This document shows, piece after piece, positions 9,009 through 17,659 of a stretch of 64,000 nucleotides of DNA. The notes beneath the pieces were generated by a model that worked only from the letters and a program-made list of their open reading frames with translations, searched no databases and had not been told where the DNA came from. Numbering within the stretch: position 1 is the stretch's first letter; every line of letters begins with the position of its first letter. The translations under genes were made by a program, and so were the position numbers. The stretch is from Alphaproteobacteria bacterium (GTDB taxonomy: Bacteria > Pseudomonadota > Alphaproteobacteria > Micropepsales > Micropepsaceae): the NCBI GenBank assembly GCA_016783965.1, contig JADHVO010000002.1, forward strand, positions 248,001-312,000, read 5' to 3'.

Positions 9009-11840
9009 CGCGTCGAAGTGCATCGCGATGAACTTCATCGCCTCAGGCGCCGGCAGCGGCTGCGCGAAATAGAAGCCCTGGGCGTATTCGCAGCCGAGTT
9101 CCGCGATCCACTCGGCGTCTTCCTTCCGTTCGACCCCTTCGACGACGACGCTCCGGTTCAGGTCGTGCGCGAGCGCGACGATGGATTTGAGGACGACGGC
9201 GCCATCGGCGTTGGCGTGCTCGTCGGTGTGTTTGGCAAGGAAGCTCTGGTCAATCTTGATCGTGTCGAAGGGCAGCGTCCGGAGTTGGCTGAGGCTCGAC
9301 GTGCCGGTGCCGAAGTCGTCGATGGATATGCCGGCGCCGAGCGCCCTGGCGTGGGCGAGCGCTTCCTGTGCGTCGTGATTGGCCGCCACCACACTTTCGG
9401 TGACCTCGAGATGGAGCGTGCCGGGGGCGACGTTCTCGCGGCGCAGAAGCGCGCCGAGGAGGATGTTGAAATCCTGGTCGCGGAGCTGGCGGCGCGAGAC
9501 GTTGACACTGACGAACAGCGGCGGGTCCAGCGGGAAGAAGCGCTGCCACTGCGCGATGTCGTGCGCGGCGCGTTCCAGCGCGACACGTCCAAGCGCGACG
9601 ATCGTGCCGGTTTCCTCCGAGTGGGCGATGAATTCGGCGGGCGCGATGAGACCTTTCGTTGGATGCTTCCAGCGCAGCAGCGCCTCGAACCCCGCGATGG
9701 CCCCGTCCGACAGGCGCACGATCGGCTGGTAGTACACGTCGAGCTGCTTGTCAGCGATAGCGCGGCGAAGGTCCGCCTCCAGCGCAACGGAGTCGCCCGG
9801 CGTCGCTGCTTCCATGTCCGGTGCATAGACGCGGGCGCAACCGCCGCCGGCGCGCTTGGCGTTGCCAAGGGCAAGTTCCGCATTCTTGAGCAGGTCGAGC
9901 GGATCGCGCGCATCGCGGCCAAGCGCGACGCCCGCGCTGACCGGTGCGAATATGTTCCGGCCGTCGTGCGCATAGGGATCGGTGCCGACGTCGAGCAGGG
10001 CATGACCGATGGTTTCGGGACGGCTCTCGGCGTTGACGAACACGAAGGCGAACGCATCGCCGCCAACGCGGAACACACGCGCATCCGGGAAACGGGTGGC
10101 GATCCGCTCCGCGACCTTTGCCAGCACCGCGTCGGCGCCGTCGTCGCCGAGGCTCGCATGAATGGACTTGAAGCGATCGATGTCGACGACGGCGAAGGTC
10201 GTGTCGGCAAACCGGCCGGCCAGGTTCTCCAGTTCCTCCATCATCGCCACGCGGTTGCCGAGGCCGGTCAGCGGATCGCGCATGGTGCGCTCCAGCAGAT
10301 GCGCCTCGTGCTCCTTGCGGGTCGTCACGTCGGCCATCAGGCCGAGGCAGCGCGTGGCAGGCGCGCGTTCGCCCAACATCGTGCTCCGCAATTCGATCCA
10401 CGGATAGCGCACACCCTCTGCCCGCACCCGGAATTCGACACGGAACGCAAGGCCCGGATGGCTGCGGTAATCGTTCAGAGCGTCGGCGTAGGTCTCCCGG
10501 TCGTCGGCATGGATGCGCTGGACCCAATCGGCGTGCGCGATCGGCGTGGCGCGTTCGCTGACGCCGATCAGCGCGCAGGCTTCACGCGACAGGCGCAGGG
10601 TCTCGGCCTCAAAATCGAGATCGAACACGCCCTGGTGTGAGGCGCCGATCGCCTGCATCGCCTCGTCGGCGCTGTCGGCCGGAAGCGGTTCGAGATCAGG
10701 CATGGACGCCATGGACTGAAACGGCAGGACCGCGATCCCCTCACCCGCGGCGATGGCGAGCGCGAGGAGCAACGACGCCGCTGCCGCAAACCCGCCTGCC
10801 GCCGATGTCGCCCAGGACTCGCCGGCGTTGTTGACGGTCGCCGCGACCGAGGCGAGCGCGACAAGCGCAAAGACCAGGGCGCTGGGCGCGGCGACGCGCG
10901 CCGCCTGGGCGCCGAAGCGGCCGCGGTAGATCAGATAGCCGGCGACCGCGAGCGAACCGAGCACCACGATGGTATCGGTAAGCACGGCAGCGGCCGGTAT
11001 GCCGAGATAGGCCGCAATGCCGAGCCCGCAGAGGCTGTACAAGCCAAGACGGAAATTGCGCGTGTGGTTGGGCCACAAATCGTGGATCGGCACGATGGCA
11101 TCGGCCAGCGCTGCCCCGGCTGCAAGCGCGAAGGCCGCGAGCATCGCCATCAGACCGTACGGTCCGCCGACCGCCGTTGCGATGGAACCGTCGAACAGGC
11201 CGGTCTCTGAGAGGCGTTCGAGCAGCACCAGCAGCAGCGTGATCGCACCCCAGCGTGCCGGCGCGTGCCCCAGCATGATGGCGAGGCCAGCGGCCAGCAA
11301 CGCGGCGGCGCCGATCACGGCCCAGACCGCCGTCGTGAAGATCGCAAGCTGGCGGTTGTGGGCCGCGAGGGCCGGCTCCGTCCAGGCGAGCAGCACCGGC
11401 GGGTCGGGCGTGTTCACCATCTGCACCGCGAGCGCAACGGTGGACGCCGGCGGCACGATCACGCGATAGGTGTGGCGGCCATAGGCATTCATCTGCGCGA
11501 TCGAGACCAGCGGATCGGAACTCGCGACACCCACGATGGCGGGCCGAGTCGGACGCGGCAGGATGCGGAAACTCACGCTTTGCGGCTGCGCCGCTTGCAG
11601 CACGCGCGCGACGGGACGGATCGCGGAATTGGTCACGGCGATCAGGAACCAGCCGGACTTGTCGGGCCGGTTCGCGCCAGACGGCGCGTGATAGGGCTTG
11701 AGTGTGTCGCGGATCTCCACCACGCCGTCGGGCCCCGCAAAGTCCATCGCGGACGGATCCACCGGCGCGGCTGCGGCGATGACCGCAAACGCGGACATCA
11801 AGGCGGCGCAAAGCGCTGCGGCAAAGGCGAATCGTTTCAT
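8976..11840 (-). CDS. Membrane GGDEF/EAL protein, probable c-di-GMP phosphodiesterase
   Basis: 954-residue protein in order: signal peptide (MKRFAFAAALCAALMSAFAV), a periplasmic region to about residue 160, seven or so membrane helices (about 170-375), a PAS-like sensor (about 400-515), GGDEF (about 530-680) and EAL (about 700-945). The GGDEF motif reads GGDAF at about residue 593, so cyclase activity is doubtful. The EAL side is intact: FEALLRW (E719), NVSRRQL, LEVTESV, IDDFGTGTSSL, KIDQSFL and VVEGVE. I infer a membrane-bound sensor that degrades c-di-GMP. I set the start at the ATG at 11840; the upstream extension reads into the palindromic repeat. It precedes a minus-strand row with rimJ, M16 peptidase and thrC. 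Confidence 0.9.
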   Translation of the reverse strand: MKRFAFAAALCAALMSAFAVIAAAAPVDPSAMDFAGPDGVVEIRDTLKPYHAPSGANRPDKSGWFLIAVTNSAIRPVARVLQAAQPQSVSFRILPRPTRPAIVGVASSDPLVSIAQMNAYGRHTYRVIVPPASTVALAVQMVNTPDPPVLLAWTEPALAAHNRQLAIFTTAVWAVIGAAALLAAGLAIMLGHAPARWGAITLLLVLLERLSETGLFDGSIATAVGGPYGLMAMLAAFALAAGAALADAIVPIHDLWPNHTRNFRLGLYSLCGLGIAAYLGIPAAAVLTDTIVVLGSLAVAGYLIYRGRFGAQAARVAAPSALVFALVALASVAATVNNAGESWATSAAGGFAAAASLLLALAIAAGEGIAVLPFQSMASMPDLEPLPADSADEAMQAIGASHQGVFDLDFEAETLRLSREACALIGVSERATPIAHADWVQRIHADDRETYADALNDYRSHPGLAFRVEFRVRAEGVRYPWIELRSTMLGERAPATRCLGLMADVTTRKEHEAHLLERTMRDPLTGLGNRVAMMEELENLAGRFADTTFAVVDIDRFKSIHASLGDDGADAVLAKVAERIATRFPDARVFRVGGDAFAFVFVNAESRPETIGHALLDVGTDPYAHDGRNIFAPVSAGVALGRDARDPLDLLKNAELALGNAKRAGGGCARVYAPDMEAATPGDSVALEADLRRAIADKQLDVYYQPIVRLSDGAIAGFEALLRWKHPTKGLIAPAEFIAHSEETGTIVALGRVALERAAHDIAQWQRFFPLDPPLFVSVNVSRRQLRDQDFNILLGALLRRENVAPGTLHLEVTESVVAANHDAQEALAHARALGAGISIDDFGTGTSSLSQLRTLPFDTIKIDQSFLAKHTDEHANADGAVVLKSIVALAHDLNRSVVVEGVERKEDAEWIAELGCEYAQGFYFAQPLPAPEAMKFIAMHFDASRASGLPRQA

Positions 11841-11851
11841 CACTTCACTAT

Positions 11852-11979
11852 TGTCATGGCACGCAAATGCGGGCCACCCAGGTGACGACAAATTCGGTGG
11901 TTGCAGGACAATGTTGTCACGAAATCCTGCGCCATCCAGCGGGGCTCCAACTGGTGGCCCGCAGTCGCGGGCCCTGACA
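11852..11979. repeat. 128 bp palindromic repeat (paired inverted REP-like element), copy 1
   Basis: The left end is TGTCATGGCACGCAAATGCG and the right end GCGGGCCCTGACA, so the element has TGTCA/TGACA ends. Each end is itself a short GC-rich hairpin (GCGGGCCAC versus GTGGCCCGC), and the centre has GCAGGA and TCCTGC as a further inverted repeat. A second copy of almost the same length lies at 57163-57289 and a collapsed copy at 33092-33121. It fills the gap between the GGDEF/EAL gene and the acetyltransferase gene. Confidence 0.75.
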
Positions 11980-11992
11980 GTGCGCGTAGGTT

Positions 11993-12556
11993 CTATGCCA
12001 ACCGCACCTCATCCGCCAACAGGGCGAAGAGGAGATGGTCGCGCCATTCGCCGTTGATCTGGAGGTAGCGCAGGGCGAGGCCCTCCTGCCGGAAGCCGAC
12101 CTTGGTCAGGAGGTTCTTCGAGGGATCGTTGGACGGCAGGCACGCGGCCTCGATCCGATGCAGGCCGAGCGTACTGAAGATGAACGGCACCAGCGCCTTC
12201 ACGGCGTCGTACATGTATCCCTGGCGCGCGAAACGCTCGCCGATCCAGTAGCCCAGCGCGCAACACTGCGTCACGCCGCGCCGCACGTTCGACAGCGTGC
12301 AGCCGCCCATCAGCGCGTCGTCCTCGTGGCGGAACACGAAGAAGGCATAGGCGCCGTCGAGCCGCGCTTCCTTCTGGTAACGCTTGATGCGGCGGCGATA
12401 GGCGCCCTTCGTGAGTTCGTCGCTCGCCCACACTGGTTCCCACGGCTCGAGGAATGCCCGGCTCTCGCCGCGCAGGCGCTGCCATTGCTTGAAGTCGGCC
12501 ATGCGGGGATAGCGCAGATAGACGCTGCCCGCCTTGATGACCGGCTGTTGGCCCCC
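11993..12556 (-). CDS. GNAT N-acetyltransferase, RimJ/RimL-type
   Basis: Acetyl-CoA-dependent acetyltransferase of the RimJ (ribosomal-protein alanine) group. The best start gives MAFMRGLTFPGGQQPVIK or a nearby ATG; an upstream ATG at 12601 overlaps the M16 peptidase stop. Visible family blocks are VYLRYPRMADFKQW, the ALGYWIGERFARQGYMYDAV acetyl-CoA loop and GLHRIEAACLPSNDPSKNLLTKVGF near residue 165. The substrate is not certain. It lies at the end of the M16 peptidase-thrC series, a neighbourhood conserved in Alphaproteobacteria. Coordinates of the 5' end are approximate: the coding frame is open to 12601. Confidence 0.85.
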   Translation of the reverse strand, partial: GGQQPVIKAGSVYLRYPRMADFKQWQRLRGESRAFLEPWEPVWASDELTKGAYRRRIKRYQKEARLDGAYAFFVFRHEDDALMGGCTLSNVRRGVTQCCALGYWIGERFARQGYMYDAVKALVPFIFSTLGLHRIEAACLPSNDPSKNLLTKVGFRQEGLALRYLQINGEWRDHLLFALLADEVRLA

Positions 12557-12600
12557 CGGGAAAGTGAGGCCCCGCATGAATGCCATGGGGCCGCTGTTCA

Positions 12601-13887
12601 TTATTCCGCCGCGTGCTTCACGCGCGCAGATCCGAAGCGGTGCGCAAAGGCGTCGAAGGACTCGAGCCTGGAGACCGGGCCCACCGCCGCCACGGCGGGA
12701 CGCCCGGCTTCGAGCACGCGCGTACCGAAGCGACGGACCGCGGCCGCATCGACAGCATCGAGCTTCGCCGTCATTTCGGCGATCGTCAGCACGCGGCCAT
12801 AGGAAAACACCTGTCCGGCGATCTGCTCGGCACGCTGGCCGGGACGTTCGAGGCCCATCAGCAGCGACGATTTCATCTGCGCCTTGGCGCGATTCACTTC
12901 GGCGTCGGATGCGGTCGCAGCCAGATTCTCCATCTCACCGGCGATGACGGCGGAGATTTCGCCGGCCTCCTTCTCGCCGGTGCCCGTGTAGATGCCGATC
13001 GTGCCGCCGTCGCGCGAGGACTGCGCAAAGGCGGAGATTGCATAGCAGAGCCCGCGGCGCTCGCGCGCTTCCTGAAAGAGGCGCGAGGACATGCCGCCGC
13101 CCAGCGCCGTGACATAAACCTGGCCGACATAGAAATCCGGATCGGAGCTGGAAATGCCCGGCAGCGCGTAGGCGATGTGCGCCTGTTCGAGATCCTCGTC
13201 GAAGCGGATGTCGCCCCCGACATATTGCGCGGGAAGCGGCGCCGGTGTCGGGCCCGGGCTCAGCTTCGCGAACTTCTCCGCGACAAGCTTCACCATCTCG
13301 GCGTGATCGACGGCACCCGAACTGATGAATGTCATGTCGGCGGCGCGGTAGTTCGCGCTCATGTAGGCGCGCAGGTCGGATTGGGAAAAGCTGCTCACCG
13401 TCTCGTCGAGGCCGAGGATCGGCCAACCCATCGGCTGGTCCGGATAAGCGACCGACTGAAGGTGATCGAAGATGATGTCGTCCGGCGTGTCGCGCACCTG
13501 ACCGATCTCCTGCAGAACGACCTGGCGTTCGCGCTCAAGCTCGTCCTGCGCGAAGGTGGGGTTGATGAGGATATCCGCCAGCAGGTCGACCCCGAGCGGC
13601 ACATCGGCTTTCAGGACGCGCGCGTGGAAGGCGGTCTGCTCACGGCTGGTGTAGGCGTTCAGGTACCCGCCGACATTTTCGATCTCTTCCGCGATCGCGC
13701 GGGCAGAACGGGTTGTCGTGCCCTTGAACGCCATGTGTTCGAGCATGTGCGAGACACCCATGACGGGCTTGGTCTCGTTGCGCGTGCCGGCATTGACCCA
13801 TACTCCGAGCATGGCGCTCTCGAGCAGCGGCATGGGGTCGGTGATAACGGTCAAGCCGTTGGAAAGCCTGGTAATTTCGGGGGACAT
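12601..13887 (-). CDS. M16 family zinc metallopeptidase (processing-peptidase-like)
   Basis: 428-residue M16B peptidase similar to the beta subunit of mitochondrial processing peptidase. The inverted zinc motif H47-M-L-E50-H51 is in GVSHMLEHMAFKGT, followed by the EIENVGGYLNAYTSREQTAFHARV block that holds the third ligand glutamate further downstream. The glycine-rich GGGMSSRLFQEARERRGLCYAI block of the C-terminal half (about residue 275) is intact, so this single-chain member is probably active as a dimer. It starts 2 bp after the thrC stop and is translationally linked to it. Natural substrates in bacteria are unclear. Confidence 0.94.
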   Translation of the reverse strand: MSPEITRLSNGLTVITDPMPLLESAMLGVWVNAGTRNETKPVMGVSHMLEHMAFKGTTTRSARAIAEEIENVGGYLNAYTSREQTAFHARVLKADVPLGVDLLADILINPTFAQDELERERQVVLQEIGQVRDTPDDIIFDHLQSVAYPDQPMGWPILGLDETVSSFSQSDLRAYMSANYRAADMTFISSGAVDHAEMVKLVAEKFAKLSPGPTPAPLPAQYVGGDIRFDEDLEQAHIAYALPGISSSDPDFYVGQVYVTALGGGMSSRLFQEARERRGLCYAISAFAQSSRDGGTIGIYTGTGEKEAGEISAVIAGEMENLAATASDAEVNRAKAQMKSSLLMGLERPGQRAEQIAGQVFSYGRVLTIAEMTAKLDAVDAAAVRRFGTRVLEAGRPAVAAVGPVSRLESFDAFAHRFGSARVKHAAE

Positions 13888-13889
13888 GC

Positions 13890-15284
13890 CTACAGCTTAG
13901 ACTCGATATGGGCACGCACCAAGTCCTTGTTGTTCGGCAAAGTCGCGACCCTTTCGACCCCGGAAAACAACGATTTCAAGCGGTTAGGAACCGGGGGCGG
14001 AGCGCCGATGGCGCGCGCTACCGCGTCGGGGAACTTGGCGGGGTGTGCCGTGGACAGAACCACCACCGGAGCACCGGACTTGCGGTTCATCTTGTACGCA
14101 GCGTGCAGCGCGACGGCGGTATGCGGATCGACGATGCGGCCGGTTTCGGCGTGCGTCTTCCGTATGGTCTCGATGGTTTCCGCGTCGTCGGTGCGGGCGG
14201 CGGCGTAGCGCTCCCGCAGGCGTTCACGGACGATGTCGGGCAGGACGAGGCGCTTGTCGCGGGCGAGGTGCTCCATCGACTTGCGGATCCAGTCGGCGTC
14301 TCGGTTGGACGCCTCGAACAGCGCGCGCTCGAAGTTCGAAGCGACCTGGATGTCCATGCTGGGGCTGAGCGAGGGATGCACGGCCCCCGGCTCGTAGACA
14401 CCAGTCATCAGTACACGGACCATAATGTCGTTGGCGTTGGTTGCGACGACGAGCTTCTCGACCGGCAGGCCCATGCGCATCGCGGCTTCGCCGGCGAAGA
14501 CGTCGCCGAAATTGCCGGTGGGCACCACGAAGGTCGCCGCGCGGCCGAGTTGCGCGGTCGCGGTGAAGTAATAGACGCACTGCGCGGCGATGCGCGCGAA
14601 GTTGATCGAGTTGACCGCGGTGAGGCCGACGGCATGCGCGAACTCCGTTTCGGCGAACAGCGCCTTCACGATCGCCTGGCAATCGTCGAAGGTACCCTCA
14701 AGCGCGATGTTGTGCACGTTGGCGTGCGGCGACGTCGTCATCTGAAGACGCTGCACGTCGCTCACCCTGCCCTTCGGGTGCAGGACGAAGACCGCGATGT
14801 TGGGCAGTCCGCCGAGCGCGGCGATGGCGGCGGAGCCGGTGTCACCGGAGGTCGCGGCGACGACGGTCGCCTTGCCGCCCCGCCTGGCCAGCGCGCGCGA
14901 GAACATGCGGCCCAGCACCTGGAGCGCGATGTCCTTGAAGGCGAGCGTCGGCCCGTGGAAAAGCTCCAGCAGGTACAGGTCGGGCGCGATCTCGGTCAGC
15001 GGCGCGATGTCCGGGTGGTCGAAGTCCGAATAGGCCGCTGCGACGTCTGCGGCAATTTCTTCTTCCGTGAACGATCCGCGCGCGAAAGCCGTGAGGATGG
15101 CGCGCGCGGCTTCGGCAAAGTTGCGGGTCATCAGGCCGGGGGTGCCGGCCGCGCTGAGCTGCGGCCAGGCGGCGGGCAGATAGAGACCGCCGTCCGGCGC
15201 GAGGCCGGCGAGCAGAACGTCGCCGAAGCTAGCGCTGGGGGCGTGTCCCCGCGTGCTCACAAAGGCTTGGTATTCGCTTTTCAA
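13890..15284 (-). CDS. thrC: Threonine synthase
   Basis: PLP enzyme converting O-phosphohomoserine to threonine, 464 residues with the chosen start. The N-terminal block YQAFVSTRGHAPSASFGDVLLAGLAPDGGLY is typical, and the PLP lysine is in LAFKDIALQVLGRMF near residue 110; VAATSGDTGSAAI follows. I prefer the TTG at 15284 (MKSEYQAF) with AAGG 8 nt upstream; a GTG at 15311 would add nine basic residues. A 17-codon reading frame from an ATG at 15334 ends in a TGA that overlaps this TTG, but it has no Shine-Dalgarno and no threonine codons, so attenuation is not suggested. Confidence 0.95.
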   Translation of the reverse strand: MKSEYQAFVSTRGHAPSASFGDVLLAGLAPDGGLYLPAAWPQLSAAGTPGLMTRNFAEAARAILTAFARGSFTEEEIAADVAAAYSDFDHPDIAPLTEIAPDLYLLELFHGPTLAFKDIALQVLGRMFSRALARRGGKATVVAATSGDTGSAAIAALGGLPNIAVFVLHPKGRVSDVQRLQMTTSPHANVHNIALEGTFDDCQAIVKALFAETEFAHAVGLTAVNSINFARIAAQCVYYFTATAQLGRAATFVVPTGNFGDVFAGEAAMRMGLPVEKLVVATNANDIMVRVLMTGVYEPGAVHPSLSPSMDIQVASNFERALFEASNRDADWIRKSMEHLARDKRLVLPDIVRERLRERYAAARTDDAETIETIRKTHAETGRIVDPHTAVALHAAYKMNRKSGAPVVVLSTAHPAKFPDAVARAIGAPPPVPNRLKSLFSGVERVATLPNNKDLVRAHIESKL

Positions 15285-15537
15285 AATTGGGCCTTTTTTC
15301 TTCGCCCGCACTCCGGGTGGCCGGGGGGCACCATAGGGGCTGGCAGATTTCTTGTATCGGGCCGTCTTGGCGCAGGCTTTGGCCAGGATTCTCGCCGTTA
15401 TTCCTTTACATTCAAACGTTTATGACTTCTTCGGTAATATAATTGTTCTCCAGATTTTCGATGAGAGGGTGGGGGTGCACGTCCCTCGCCCCCTTGAGTC
15501 GCCGGGGCTTCGGACACCGCCCTGACTATATGGGAAT
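15285..15537. other. Intergenic region upstream of thrC, downstream of the SURF1 gene
   Basis: About 250 bases without a gene. It contains an AT-rich patch (15395-15455) that reads on the minus strand as possible promoter elements for thrC (TTGAAT and AT-rich hexamers), but no single -35/-10 pair stands out. Near 15460-15490 short G5/C5 tracts could pair downstream of the oxidase operon. Confidence 0.4.
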
Positions 15538-16257
15538 TCAGTCTGGCCGTTTCAAGGCCAGGCGGCCACGGGAAATGTGGAAGGCGATGTAGACGCCCAA
15601 GAGGCCCGCGGCCATCAGGAACCACGTGATCGCGTATTGCAGGTGCTCGTTGCGGAATTCGACGCGGGTCTGTCCGCCCCTTGGCAAGCCGCCGGGGTTG
15701 GGCGTGGCGTCGGCCTCGACGATGACCGGCGCTGCCAGTTTTTCATGAAAGACGCGCGCGATGCCGCCGGCGCTGCGCACGAACCAGATGCGCTTGATCG
15801 TGTCGGGCGGCGGGGTGAAAGCACCAGGCTGCACTTCCGCGCGCCAGATTCCGGTGACGGAGGTCTCGCCTCCGACCTGGCCCTGCGCGCGCGTGGCGGG
15901 GTTCTGCCTTTCCATCGGGACGACGCCGCGGTCGACCAGCAGGATGCGGTTGTCGCCGGTCGTGAGCGGCGTGATCACGTGATAGACCGGCACGCCGTCC
16001 TCGCCGACGCCGTAGATGTAGGCCTCGCGCGCGTTGTCGAAGCGGCCGTGCAGAGTCACGCGGCGATATTCGGCGGACGCGCCGAGCCTGATCGCTTCGT
16101 CGAGGCTGATCGGTGCCGCAGCCATGTTGCGGTGGACCTGCTCGATCAGGCCGAGTTTCCATTGCAGCCGCTGAAGCTGCCAGAAGCCGAGGCCCAGAAG
16201 AATGGCAAGCAGGATGGCGACGGCGACGGTGAGACCAGGGTAGGGACGGAAGATCAC
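15538..16257 (-). CDS. SURF1 family cytochrome oxidase assembly protein
   Basis: 239-residue membrane protein that assists heme a insertion or assembly of cytochrome c oxidase subunit I. An N-terminal helix (GLTVAVAILLAILLGLGFWQLQRLQWK) and a C-terminal helix (ITWFLMAAGLLGVYIAFHI) flank a periplasmic domain with the family blocks GFWQLQRLQWK, YRRVTLHGRF, LLVDRGVVP and QTRVEFRNEHLQYAITWF. The start is GTG at 16257, overlapping the DUF983 stop (GTGA). Last gene of the oxidase operon. Confidence 0.94.
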   Translation of the reverse strand: MIFRPYPGLTVAVAILLAILLGLGFWQLQRLQWKLGLIEQVHRNMAAAPISLDEAIRLGASAEYRRVTLHGRFDNAREAYIYGVGEDGVPVYHVITPLTTGDNRILLVDRGVVPMERQNPATRAQGQVGGETSVTGIWRAEVQPGAFTPPPDTIKRIWFVRSAGGIARVFHEKLAAPVIVEADATPNPGGLPRGGQTRVEFRNEHLQYAITWFLMAAGLLGVYIAFHISRGRLALKRPD

Positions 16258-16613
16258 GTCTCGATCCGGCCCTCGCCAGCCTTGTGCTTGTACTGGAGCA
16301 CCAGCAGCGCGGACTTGGTGAGGCGCAGAAGGGCGAGCGTCAGGGCGGCGATCAGCGGGGCCCAGATGATGGCGTGGACCCAGAGCGGAGGGTGGAAGGT
16401 GAACTCCGTCCAGAGCGCCAGCCCGCAAACAATCGCACCGACAACGAGGATGACCAGCGCGGCGGCGCCGTCACCGACGTCGAACGTTTTGAAGTCCTGG
16501 CCGCAGGCCGTGCAGGCGGACGCGATCGACAGATAACCGTCGAACAGCGGACCTTGCCCGCATCTGGGGCAGCGGCCCAGCAGGCTCGCTTGCAGCGTGC
16601 CGGGCGCCGTCAT
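16254..16613 (-). CDS. DUF983 family membrane protein
   Basis: 119-residue protein with an N-terminal zinc-ribbon-like segment (GRCPRCGQGPLF and ASACTACGQDF, two CxxC pairs) and two membrane helices (ALVILVVGAIVCGLALW; AIIWAPLIAALTLALLRL). DUF983 genes are regularly found between ctaE and SURF1 in Alphaproteobacteria; a role in oxidase assembly or copper handling is inferred from position only. Start ATG at 16613, two bases after the ctaE stop. Confidence 0.9.
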   Translation of the reverse strand: MTAPGTLQASLLGRCPRCGQGPLFDGYLSIASACTACGQDFKTFDVGDGAAALVILVVGAIVCGLALWTEFTFHPPLWVHAIIWAPLIAALTLALLRLTKSALLVLQYKHKAGEGRIET

Positions 16614-16615
16614 CC

Positions 16616-17527
16616 CTATCCCGCGATGTTCGGACCCGCACCCCAGACGTAAATGCAGGCAAAGAGGAACAGCCACACGACGTCGACGAAGTGCCAGTAC
16701 CATGCGGCAGCCTCGAAGCCGAAGTGCCGCGTCGGGGTGAACTGTCCGGCGATGGCGCGGAACAGGCAGACGGTGAGGAAGATGGTTCCGATAATGACGT
16801 GGAAACCATGGAAGCCGGTCGCCATGAAGAAGGTCGAGCCGTAGATCGCGTCGAAATTGCCCACGCCCGCGGTCAGCGAGGCGTGCGCGGCGTCTGCGAA
16901 CGGCACCCTGGCGAGGTGGTTGAAGCCGAAGGTGAACGGCGCGTGCGCGTATTCATAGGCCTGCACGCCGGTGAAGCTGGCGCCGAGCAATACGGTGAGG
17001 AGCAGGCCCTGCACCGCGCCCTTCCTGTCGCCGTGCTGGATGGCGTGGTGCGCCCAAGTCACCGTCGTGCCCGAGGTCAGCAGGATCAGCGTGTTGAGCA
17101 GCGGGAAGTGCCAGGGGTCGAGCGTCACGATGCCCGCGGGCGGCCATGAGCCGATTGAGACATCGTTGAAGAAGATCGCCGAGTTGAAATAGGCCCAGAA
17201 CCACGCGACGAAGAACATCACCTCCGACGCGATGAAGAGCAGCATGCCGTAGCGCAGGTGCAGCTTCACCACAGGGGTATGGTTGTGCTTGACGACGGAC
17301 TCGTTGACGACGTCGCGCCACCAGCCGGCCATCGTGAACAGGACCAGGCCAAGCCCGACCAGGCCGATGACAGGCGAGCCCGCGAGGATGCCGAACGATT
17401 TCGTCGCGTCCGGATGCATCCAAAGTACCGTGCCGCCCAGCATCAGGAAGGCGGCGATCGAACCCACGATCGGCCATGGGCTGGGGTCGACCAGATGGTA
17501 GTCGTGCTTGACCTCGGAATCGGCCAT
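16616..17527 (-). CDS. ctaE: Cytochrome c oxidase subunit III
   Basis: 303-residue subunit III of the aa3-type oxidase, with seven predicted membrane helices. Family signatures include [16 protein letters not shown] at the start, the [13 protein letters not shown] helix, [15 protein letters not shown] and [14 protein letters not shown], ending [18 protein letters not shown]. Start ATG at 17527 rather than an upstream ATG, because this gives the standard N-terminus. It stabilises subunit I and may feed oxygen and protons. In most alphaproteobacterial operons ctaG precedes it; here a 37-codon gene does. Confidence 0.96.
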   Translation of the reverse strand: MADSEVKHDYHLVDPSPWPIVGSIAAFLMLGGTVLWMHPDATKSFGILAGSPVIGLVGLGLVLFTMAGWWRDVVNESVVKHNHTPVVKLHLRYGMLLFIASEVMFFVAWFWAYFNSAIFFNDVSIGSWPPAGIVTLDPWHFPLLNTLILLTSGTTVTWAHHAIQHGDRKGAVQGLLLTVLLGASFTGVQAYEYAHAPFTFGFNHLARVPFADAAHASLTAGVGNFDAIYGSTFFMATGFHGFHVIIGTIFLTVCLFRAIAGQFTPTRHFGFEAAAWYWHFVDVVWLFLFACIYVWGAGPNIAG

Positions 17528-17543
17528 GAGTGCTAACCCTCTC

Positions 17544-17657
17544 CTACGGGTGAACCCGTACCATCGACATGATGTAGAACAGAACGACCAGCGCGCCGAG
17601 CGCAATAGCAATCGCTACGTTGCGCTGCTTGCGGGCCTTCTTCTCGTCGTCGGTCAT
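17544..17657 (-). CDS. Small CoxF-like membrane protein
   Basis: 37-residue protein [20 protein letters not shown] followed by the rest of one membrane helix ([17 protein letters not shown]), too short for most gene finders. The charged cytoplasmic N-terminus and single helix match the small protein usually encoded between ctaB and ctaG in alphaproteobacterial oxidase operons (often annotated CoxF). The ATG at 17657 lies two bases after the ctaB stop TGA (17660-17662); an in-frame ATG at 17669 overlaps ctaB. Role in oxidase assembly is inferred from position. Confidence 0.82.
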   Translation of the reverse strand: MTDDEKKARKQRNVAIAIALGALVVLFYIMSMVRVHP

Positions 17658-17659
17658 GA

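Noticed and set aside
15281-15334. A threonine attenuator leader peptide before thrC
   Set aside because: The 17-codon frame that overlaps the thrC start has no threonine codons and no ribosome site; no terminator/antiterminator pair was seen.
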